Assembly (NCBI GenBank): GCA_934699095.1
Contig: CAKUVI010000008.1
Location: 1 to 64,000, forward strand
Direction of reading: 5' to 3'
DNA length: 64,000 bases
From: an uncultured Bacteroidales bacterium
Lineage (GTDB): Bacteria > Bacteroidota > Bacteroidia > Bacteroidales > WCHB1-69
Both the position numbers and the translations under genes were made by a program. The notes below the pieces were generated by a model. The model searched no databases. It was given only the letters and a program-made list of their open reading frames with translations, and was not told the origin of the DNA. This document shows positions 57,511 to 64,000 of the stretch, piece after piece (within the stretch, counting starts at the first letter, position 1; each line of letters opens with the position of its first letter).

Positions 57511-60500
57511 TTTATTGTCAGCAGCGTTTTAACTACGGTGTTGCTCTTCTCGTCTTTGCTGAGAGAATAGGTGTATTTGTACGCCTGAGCATTGTAGGTG
57601 GTGGGCGAGGAGTTGATGAGATTGATGTTGCGTACATTAGCAAACTTCAGGATACCTTCCACATTATTGGGGTGCAGTTTGCCAATTTCGTCCATCATGC
57701 AATGGAGCTTAAAGTCACCAAATTTGCGGGATATTTTGCGCTTGAAGACGTTGATGAGCATGATGTTCACCATCGCTTTGACCAAGATGTCCGTACCGTC
57801 AGATCCCACGTTTGAAAGCTTCTCCACCCAGTTGGTGTCATTGTCATTCTCCTTGACCTTGAATTCCAGTTTGAAGGAGTCTGCCAGCGTTATCCTTTCG
57901 CGTTTCTGTTCAGCGTCCATCATTTCGATGAGTGTCATCAGTAGTTTGACGGCTTGTTCGTTGGTACGGTTCAAATTATCTTCATCGGTGAACAGATTCA
58001 GCTGTCCGATGTCATAACCATGCTCGTCATCAAAATGCTTTATGTTCAGCAATTGCTGCATTAGGCGATCATTACTCTCCACAGCACGCAATTCAATCTC
58101 CTTGATAACACCGGCAAAGTTATTCTCTCGGAAATCGCGGTTGATGTCGAGGATAGTTCTTTCGATGTCGGACTTGTGTTGGCTCAGGTCGCTAACGTCC
58201 TTAGCGATACGCTTGATGATAGTTGCATACTGACGACTGGTGCGCACACAATATTGTTCAATCTTATTGTTGCTAATGAATTCATTCAGTTCTGCGGCAA
58301 ATTCCGTATAATCATTGTCGGAGTTGAACTCCGTCCGGAAGTAGAAAGTGTTCTGTGGTGAGAAATTACCCTTAAACCTAATGACAGCCTGTTTGAAATC
58401 CTCAAACTTACGTTGCTGAGATGTAATCTGGTCGCGCAGTTTTTCCAGAATGTCCGCCAGAGGCTTAACTGTTTCTATTTCGCCTGCTACTGATAGATTA
58501 GGAGGACAGGATGGATTACCCATAAAAGTGCGAGCCTTTTCTATTGCTTCATTCAATTTCTTTTGTTCTTCTTGCAACGAGCGGAGCGTTGTTGAGAGAG
58601 AAGATATTTTCTCGTCATACTGCTGCTTACGCTTCTGAAATTTGTCTTGCAGGTCATCTATTTTCTGGCGCACTTGCTTGCGTTCCTCTTTTTTCTGCTG
58701 TTCATGCTCGAAATAATCACGAATGTCATTTTGCCAAGAAATGTATTCTGCGCGATGCTCGTCAATGAATTTTAGTTCATCGACAACTTGCTGAAGCCAA
58801 CGCCGGATATCTGCCAACTGGTCCACGTCCACGCCAAGTCCTTTCAGCTCTGCATCCATCTGAGCCTGTAGTTCTCCTTTACGCAGAGTGGTATCATGCT
58901 CTTTTTTCTTCAGGTCCGCATGTATGCTTGCCTTTTGTTGGTCAGAGGCAGCCAGCAACTCTTTCTTTTGTTTGTCGAATGACGTGCGCAACTCTTGCAG
59001 CGCTTTATCGCGCTGAGTCGTTAACACCTTCATTTGTTTGTCAAGCCTCTCGATTTCTTTTCTGACCTCTCCCTGTTTTTTCTGAAGCTGTTCCAACTCG
59101 CCATCGCGCCATTTCCTCAGTCTCTCTTCTGACGCAGTTTTCTCCTTCTGAATCATTTCAATGCGATGTGGAATCTGGTTATATTCTGCATCGAGATTCA
59201 TCTTGTCCTTGCGTAGTTGTTTCAGCTGAGAACTGGGTTTGCGTTCCAGTTCTACAATGTCTTTTTCTAACTGCTGTTTGCGAAGTGTAATCTTCTTTTC
59301 CAGTTCCTCCACTTTCTGTTCCAACAACGCTTTCTGGCACCTCAATTCATCGGGTGTCTTTATGGTCTTCTCGATATTGGATATGTCAATCTTTACGCCA
59401 TATATAGTGTCAGTAGATGTTGACTTGTGAGGATTGAGTGAAGTATTATACAGTATGGCATCTTCGTCAAGTACCTTGCCGAGATTTTCCTCCCAACCAT
59501 CAACATTCTCGCCTAACCATTCAATAAACGAACCCTTTTGGCGACCTAGCATGTCATCGAGTTTCAAAATGTCGTCTGTAACCAGTTTGACGTCGTTCTC
59601 AATAGTTGCAACATCTTTATCACATGCCGTCTCCAAATCCTTACGTTGCAAAGCCACATCGCTTAGTATGCGTTCTATATCTTTCTGCTTGTCTGAAGAC
59701 TCTTGAAACAATGTTAATCGTTTCTCGTTCAAGACCTTCAGCTTCCGCTCCTGCTCGTCCATCTCGTCTTTGTACGGATTAGACTGTTGGGCGCGCTGGT
59801 TTTGCAGTTTGATGTCATTCTCTGCTGTACGGGCATCGTCCAATAATCTCTGATTGTCTGTTAACTTCTGCTCATACAGACTTCTCGTGTTCTCTACTTT
59901 TCCATTGATTTCTGCCTGTAAGCGGCTTTCTACTTCTATACGCTGTCTGTCTAAGTCGTTGAGCTGTTTCTGGCATTGAAGATCATACTCACGCAATTGG
60001 TTGTCAACCTCCTGTATCAACGCATCATACTTGGATTTCACGCTTTGGTTCTTGTTTGTCAGGGCCTCTTCCTGATGCGTCAGACTCTGCTGTTGAATCT
60101 TCAGTTCACCTTCCTTCCTGATGCGTTCAGCAATCTTCTCTATACCGATTTCCGCATAGTGTTGGCGTTTTGTTTTCACCTGGTCAAGGAAGAATTTTAG
60201 GGCTCCGTCCTCTTGATTGAGTTTTGCGGTCTCTGCTTTGTGTTTCCCTTCTTCTTCACCTAATAAGCGCTTCTGCCGAGAGAGTTCCGTGCTGCAATTT
60301 GACTCTTTCTCAGCCAATACAGGCAATCGATTGGTGTCACGTCCCAGTGCGTAGTTGAACTGACCACAGAGTTCTGTAATCAATTTACGAACAAATTCGT
60401 AATCCGTATAATTCTCTATAACGGCATCTGCATCCGTCTTCACCTTCACCTTGCCATTCCTTTCAACTTTATACCATTTCCAAATGTCCTCATATTGTTG

Positions 60501-61166
60501 ACGGAAGTTTTTCACCTCCTCGCGATAGCGGTTCAAGTCAATCTCGTCGCCAGCAAAGTCCATCGAGTCGATGATGGTGTCCTTGATGACACGCGATTCC
60601 AGGCTTTGGTTCAGGAAGATGTTCTGTATGGTCAGCGGAACCTGATGGTATTTCGCACTCTCCATCAGCGAGAACCTGCGATGTTCCTTCGCTACCTGCT
60701 GGCTGTTGCCATAGATAATGTCGCGGAATTCCTCATAACCGCGAATGATGTTGCTCTTATACACCCTTGCACCTATTTGTTCACTGATGCGCCCCCATTC
60801 ATAACGAACGCTACCATCTTCTTCCAAAAAGAACCGCTTGTCGTAGGCACAATCCACAATTCGGAAGGCGGTACGTCCATGTGACAAGAAGGTCATAACG
60901 AAGAACTTTCCAGTCTCGCGACACACTTCATAAATGATGTACGAATTCTGGTGAGGCAAATAGAATTCATCGTAGCCTTTCTGACCAGCTTGCGTTTTGA
61001 TGCCCAGCTTGCTCTTGTCCACATTGTAGAAGAACAAGATTGCACGAAGCAGAGTGGATTTACCCACACCCTGTGTACCGATGAAATGTACGTTGCCATC
61101 GAGTTTGATCTCTGCGTATGGCACGTGGGCACTGTTGATGAATATGATCTTATTGAGGTATCTCAT
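57507..61166 (-). CDS. jetC: Wadjet SMC-like ATPase JetC (MksB-like)
   Basis: JetC is the SMC-type motor of the Wadjet complex that extrudes DNA loops and recognises small circular DNA. The 1219-residue protein has the head with Walker A GTQGVGKSTLL (about 30-40). Two long coiled-coil arms follow, rich in Glu, Lys and Gln (about 300-570 and 640-900), around a hinge region near 580-620. The C-terminal head half has a signature-like NVGSDGTDILVKAM and Walker B LHCMMDEIGKL (Asp1159, Glu1160). All ATPase elements are intact. It overlaps jetB by 17 bases and jetD by four. Confidence 0.92.
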   Translation of the reverse strand: MRYLNKIIFINSAHVPYAEIKLDGNVHFIGTQGVGKSTLLRAILFFYNVDKSKLGIKTQAGQKGYDEFYLPHQNSYIIYEVCRETGKFFVMTFLSHGRTAFRIVDCAYDKRFFLEEDGSVRYEWGRISEQIGARVYKSNIIRGYEEFRDIIYGNSQQVAKEHRRFSLMESAKYHQVPLTIQNIFLNQSLESRVIKDTIIDSMDFAGDEIDLNRYREEVKNFRQQYEDIWKWYKVERNGKVKVKTDADAVIENYTDYEFVRKLITELCGQFNYALGRDTNRLPVLAEKESNCSTELSRQKRLLGEEEGKHKAETAKLNQEDGALKFFLDQVKTKRQHYAEIGIEKIAERIRKEGELKIQQQSLTHQEEALTNKNQSVKSKYDALIQEVDNQLREYDLQCQKQLNDLDRQRIEVESRLQAEINGKVENTRSLYEQKLTDNQRLLDDARTAENDIKLQNQRAQQSNPYKDEMDEQERKLKVLNEKRLTLFQESSDKQKDIERILSDVALQRKDLETACDKDVATIENDVKLVTDDILKLDDMLGRQKGSFIEWLGENVDGWEENLGKVLDEDAILYNTSLNPHKSTSTDTIYGVKIDISNIEKTIKTPDELRCQKALLEQKVEELEKKITLRKQQLEKDIVELERKPSSQLKQLRKDKMNLDAEYNQIPHRIEMIQKEKTASEERLRKWRDGELEQLQKKQGEVRKEIERLDKQMKVLTTQRDKALQELRTSFDKQKKELLAASDQQKASIHADLKKKEHDTTLRKGELQAQMDAELKGLGVDVDQLADIRRWLQQVVDELKFIDEHRAEYISWQNDIRDYFEHEQQKKEERKQVRQKIDDLQDKFQKRKQQYDEKISSLSTTLRSLQEEQKKLNEAIEKARTFMGNPSCPPNLSVAGEIETVKPLADILEKLRDQITSQQRKFEDFKQAVIRFKGNFSPQNTFYFRTEFNSDNDYTEFAAELNEFISNNKIEQYCVRTSRQYATIIKRIAKDVSDLSQHKSDIERTILDINRDFRENNFAGVIKEIELRAVESNDRLMQQLLNIKHFDDEHGYDIGQLNLFTDEDNLNRTNEQAVKLLMTLIEMMDAEQKRERITLADSFKLEFKVKENDNDTNWVEKLSNVGSDGTDILVKAMVNIMLINVFKRKISRKFGDFKLHCMMDEIGKLHPNNVEGILKFANVRNINLINSSPTTYNAQAYKYTYSLSKDEKSNTVVKTLLTIK

Positions 61167-61701
61167 CTTTTACGTCTTCGTCTATGTTAATACAAAGAAT
61201 GATTTGTTCAATGTAATGGAAAGCATTGGTCACCTGATAGGTACCATCTGCCTCATTTACTAGTTCTGCAAAGCCCATGTTCTCCAGGGCTCCAGCAAGT
61301 GCCTCCAGTTTTTGGCGGTTCGACGTTTTGTCTGGAAACATCTGTGTCAATTTCTCTTTCAACCCCGGTATGGTGGCAAGTCTCACCTCCATCTGTACAA
61401 GACTAAACTGGGTGCCAGCATCAAATGCTGTATCGTATGTCTTCAGAAAGTCCAAATAGTCAATCCACGAGAATAGCGCCTGTAGCTTGTTTTCAATTAT
61501 TACCTTGGCTTCCTTGCGGCTGAAATAGTAGAAACCGTCACCACAGCTGAGTTGAAAGTCTATTTTGCCGAAATAGTCTTCATACTCCTGCTGGTTCTCT
61601 TCAATATCGTTGTAGATGGCACGAGTATCAGCATCGATGCTATTGCTCGATATGAACTGCCCTCGACTGAGGCGCTGGAAGACTTCACTTGTATATTTCA
61701 T
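61150..61701 (-). CDS. jetB: Wadjet protein JetB (MksE/MukE-like)
   Basis: JetB is the tandem winged-helix (KITE) subunit that binds the kleisin JetA and DNA. The 183-residue protein matches the condensin MksE type: KYTSEVFQRLSRGQFISSNS at the start, GDGFYYFSRKEAKVIIENKLQ in the middle and a C-terminal winged helix (LEALAGALENMGFAELVNEADGTY). It overlaps jetA by four bases and jetC by 17, which is typical of tightly coupled Wadjet genes. Confidence 0.88.
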   Translation of the reverse strand: MKYTSEVFQRLSRGQFISSNSIDADTRAIYNDIEENQQEYEDYFGKIDFQLSCGDGFYYFSRKEAKVIIENKLQALFSWIDYLDFLKTYDTAFDAGTQFSLVQMEVRLATIPGLKEKLTQMFPDKTSNRQKLEALAGALENMGFAELVNEADGTYQVTNAFHYIEQIILCINIDEDVKDEIPQ

Positions 61702-62891
61702 CGCGGATATATTATGGGGTATTCTATATTCTCAATTGTCTTTGTCTCTGTTGTGAAACGCATTTGTTCTGGATACTGAGATGCCATCTGAAGGAATAGC
61801 ACTAAGCGCAGTTCTTTATCTAGTGTTTCCGTGAATGAGTAGTTCCAAAGGTAGTAGAACAAGTCACTGCTTTGTGCTAGGAAACCATTCAGCAGTTCCT
61901 GATGATTGAAGGCTCTTGCCGTTTCTGTTTGTTCTTCCAGATAACTCTCGTCAATCTTTTCTGCAAGCCTCGACTTGATGTTTGCCTTCTTCGACAGGCG
62001 CTTTCTGATGTTGTCCAGTATCTCAAGGGCGGCATCTTCATTGCGAAGGAAATCCAGAGAAACTCGGGTAACATACTTGGGCTTGCTCTCCATCCAGACG
62101 GTATTGGTCTGCGCCATTACCTCCTTCACGTTGGTTGCCTGCTCTATCATGAACTGGTCGCGCAGGTATTTCAGCTGTCGCACACGCCTCACCAGTCGGC
62201 TCTGATATTCTATGCGGTTCAGGTATTCTATAATCTGAGCGGTGATGGCTATCAATCCGTGAGCAGACTCACGCAAACCATCACGAACCTCGCTGACAGT
62301 CTGTTTCAGCCCATAGTCGGATACACTCGAAAAGAAAATGGTCTGCTCGTCTATCACGTGCTCCGTCTGGCGTATCAGTTCGCCTATCAAGCGCGCTTTC
62401 TCGTCAAAATCCTTCAAGCGCAGTTCCTTGATTTTAAAGTTGGGCTCCTGCTTGTAGGTATCATCGACGATGCGTTTCAGGTCAATCACATTTCTTCGGG
62501 TGGCATTGTCGATGCTCTTGAATGTATGGCGAATTTCTCTCATGAAACTCTCACGGCGGACATTGTTCTCTGCTGCAAGATAAGAACTGATAGCAAGGTT
62601 CAGTTTGTCGATGTACATCTTGACCGATGAAATGTTGATGTCCTCGTTCACTGCCAAGACCTCCTCGAAAAATCGCTGGTAGGCATCGTCCAGTTCCAGA
62701 GAGTCGCCCGTCTGCACAATTACCCCAAAGGTGATAAGGTGTTTCAGCTTATTCTCGTCTCCATCCAGGGTATCAAGTGCATCATCATACTTCACGGCAA
62801 TCGTCTTGCGCTGCAAGAACATATTGCTCAGCAGTTTTGAGCCTTGCTGAAGTGCACGTGTCAGTTCTTTTATCGACCTAAATGTTGCCAT
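61698..62891 (-). CDS. jetA: Wadjet kleisin subunit JetA (MksF/MukF-like)
   Basis: JetA is the kleisin that bridges the two JetC heads. The 397-residue protein is mostly alpha-helical. An N-terminal winged-helix-like region (about 1-110, with KLKHLITFGVIVQTGDSLELDD) is followed by a long helical middle (about 150-260) and a C-terminal region with QSSDLFYYLWNYSF. I recognise it mainly by position and by MksF-like composition; direct motifs are few. It begins 18 bases after the GmrSD-like gene and overlaps jetB by four bases. Confidence 0.8.
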   Translation of the reverse strand: MATFRSIKELTRALQQGSKLLSNMFLQRKTIAVKYDDALDTLDGDENKLKHLITFGVIVQTGDSLELDDAYQRFFEEVLAVNEDINISSVKMYIDKLNLAISSYLAAENNVRRESFMREIRHTFKSIDNATRRNVIDLKRIVDDTYKQEPNFKIKELRLKDFDEKARLIGELIRQTEHVIDEQTIFFSSVSDYGLKQTVSEVRDGLRESAHGLIAITAQIIEYLNRIEYQSRLVRRVRQLKYLRDQFMIEQATNVKEVMAQTNTVWMESKPKYVTRVSLDFLRNEDAALEILDNIRKRLSKKANIKSRLAEKIDESYLEEQTETARAFNHQELLNGFLAQSSDLFYYLWNYSFTETLDKELRLVLFLQMASQYPEQMRFTTETKTIENIEYPIIYPR

Positions 62892-62909
62892 TTTCTTTTA
62901 GGTTTGAAT

Positions 62910-64000
62910 TTACTCCTCGTCTTCTCCCTCTTGATCAGAACGGAATTCAAAAACGAGTTCTGATGCAGGGATATTACACTCCTCAAACATGCCATGAAGA
63001 ATATTAATCTTGGTGGCAGTACTGTTGTCAGTCCATACGTACATACCTGGTGCAAGTTCGCGTCTCCACTCTTCTGGAGTCGCTGAGAAGCTGCACTTTT
63101 CGTTTGCACAAAGCCATTCAATAGTTGAACGCTTCTCCAGTAGGATGTGTCCACAAACCTGAATGAGCATTTCTTTCCAAGTGTTAACCGTATATCTTAC
63201 TCCATGAAGTATATATGCTTGCAGCTTCTTGCCTGTGAACTCATAGTCTTCATCATCAAGCGATGCAGATTCTGCTTCACGTCTCAGCGGCTCAAAAGTC
63301 GTAGTTGGCATGGGCCAGAGGCGCATAAACACATTCTGAAGTTCTTTCTGACGTGCTTTCAATTCCGTTTCCGTCCATTGTTCGCACGATTTTACAGAGT
63401 TATTCAGACGGAATGCACTATCCTTGAATCCCTTCTCCATGTCTCTCTTCTCAATAAACGTGAGATTGCTATATTGAGAATTATATCCAGTAAGCGTAAG
63501 GTTTGCCATTGTGTGCAGATACTGCTCATGAATTCTTTCCCAATCTTCGCCTAAAGCCGTTTTCCACTTATCCGACAGAGTTTGTGGCATGATATGTTCT
63601 ATGGTGATATTTTTCTCTGTCAGCTCCTTCACCACATCATGCCGCTCATTGTTATCTTGGTTCTCCAAACGTTCTAAGATAAACATGCGGGCATTAGCTG
63701 GCATTTTATATACCTGACGAGTTTTAAAGTCACCACGTACCTCTTCATCAGAAGGGAAGACAGAAGAACGTCCCTTCTTCAACAAGACATAAGTTAGTAC
63801 ATCTATATACGAAGGTGCAGTATCATCACCTGCTTTATTGACATGATTCAACACATCTCTATGGAGCGTTGCAAACACCTTATTCAAAGCATTTGATGGG
63901 AGATTACAGATGATTCTTCGTGCCCAATATGCTTCTATCACATCAAGTACACGATAAATCTCGTTTTCCGCCAATCCCACTTTTGATGCATAGTCGAAGA
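62910..64000 (-). CDS. GmrSD-like type IV restriction protein, DUF262/DUF1524 C-terminal part (5' end outside window)
   Basis: The 363 codons present are open to the right edge, so the start and the N-terminal DUF262 nucleotidase domain lie beyond it. The visible part has the DUF1524 HNH nuclease motif TIEHIMPQTLSDKWKTALG with NLTLTGYNSQYSN about 40 residues on. A C-terminal region of about 120 residues (DDEDYEFTGKKLQAYILHGV and after) resembles a DUF4268/RAMA-type accessory domain. Such proteins restrict modified DNA. Its gene ends 18 bases before jetA on the same strand, so one operon is likely. Confidence 0.8.
   Translation of the reverse strand, partial: FDYASKVGLAENEIYRVLDVIEAYWARRIICNLPSNALNKVFATLHRDVLNHVNKAGDDTAPSYIDVLTYVLLKKGRSSVFPSDEEVRGDFKTRQVYKMPANARMFILERLENQDNNERHDVVKELTEKNITIEHIMPQTLSDKWKTALGEDWERIHEQYLHTMANLTLTGYNSQYSNLTFIEKRDMEKGFKDSAFRLNNSVKSCEQWTETELKARQKELQNVFMRLWPMPTTTFEPLRREAESASLDDEDYEFTGKKLQAYILHGVRYTVNTWKEMLIQVCGHILLEKRSTIEWLCANEKCSFSATPEEWRRELAPGMYVWTDNSTATKINILHGMFEECNIPASELVFEFRSDQEGEDEE

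Noticed and set aside
1..64000. One defence island including both hsdM/hsdS and the Wadjet operon
   Set aside because: They lie at opposite ends of the window with over 50 kb of core genes between them, so they are separate acquisitions.

Overview
The window looks like chromosome of an uncultured-type Bacteroidales (Bacteroidota). Many starts follow the phylum's -7 promoter element TAnnTTTG, Shine-Dalgarno sites are rare, and the gene families fit: TonB-dependent receptors with carboxypeptidase-regulatory domains, PorV/PorQ and OmpA/PD40 envelope proteins, NhaD, SDR-type threonine dehydrogenase, EttA, and a membrane LytTR regulator. No tRNA, rRNA or CRISPR array was recognised. I cannot name the genus.

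Layout. 1-2000: 3' part of a type I restriction-modification locus (hsdS partial, hsdM). 2240-4310: lipid A genes lpxD-lpxC, with LpxC lacking the FabZ fusion usual in the phylum. 4325-5110: a RAYT (Y1 transposase) bracketed and invaded by its own palindromic repeat. 5200-18400: mostly minus-strand envelope and housekeeping genes (PD40/OmpA protein, MgtC, LpxL-type acyltransferase, GmhB, CPA2 antiporter, GalE, metallophosphatase, NhaD, beta-barrel, MscS, nucleosidase, threonine dehydrogenase). 18600-24340: plus-strand genes (DUF1294, AI-2E family transporter, AlkD-like, GT-C-like membrane protein, HAD, GNAT). 24500-26640: groES-groEL. 26640-29820: ffh and a Y-family polymerase with a YolD-like partner. 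29900-35610: rRNA methyltransferase, PorV/Q, deoC, HU, a 29-residue basic protein, RNase G, RecX. 35820-43660: ettA, three outer-membrane genes, nth, a LytTR regulator. 43800-52900: acyl-CoA synthetase, Omp85 protein, small lipoprotein and barrel, aroA, two rhomboids, an EEP-family protein, an HExxH protein. 53050-55000: dnaK.

From about 55070 to the right edge the DNA becomes accessory. It holds a zinc-finger/excisionase-type gene, a mobilisation-gene remnant, 105-bp-period repeats, and then a tight minus-strand defence operon. That operon runs from a GmrSD-like HNH protein (cut by the window edge) through a four-gene Wadjet/MksFEBG plasmid-defence system (JetA, JetB, JetC, JetD) to two small genes. 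These two look like the N-terminal (VbhA-like) and C-terminal (winged-helix) pieces of a Fic protein with the catalytic core missing.

The most notable regulatory signal is shared by groESL and dnaK. Each has a textbook sigma-54 (-24/-12) promoter, and 35-60 bp upstream of it the same palindrome, CTGACATTTTGTCA. I infer a chaperone regulon driven by RpoN and an unidentified enhancer-binding protein. Other points worth attention are a degenerate retropepsin-like domain at the end of the PD40/OmpA protein, a long hairpin just before the RNase G start, and paired direct repeats beside the LytTR gene.
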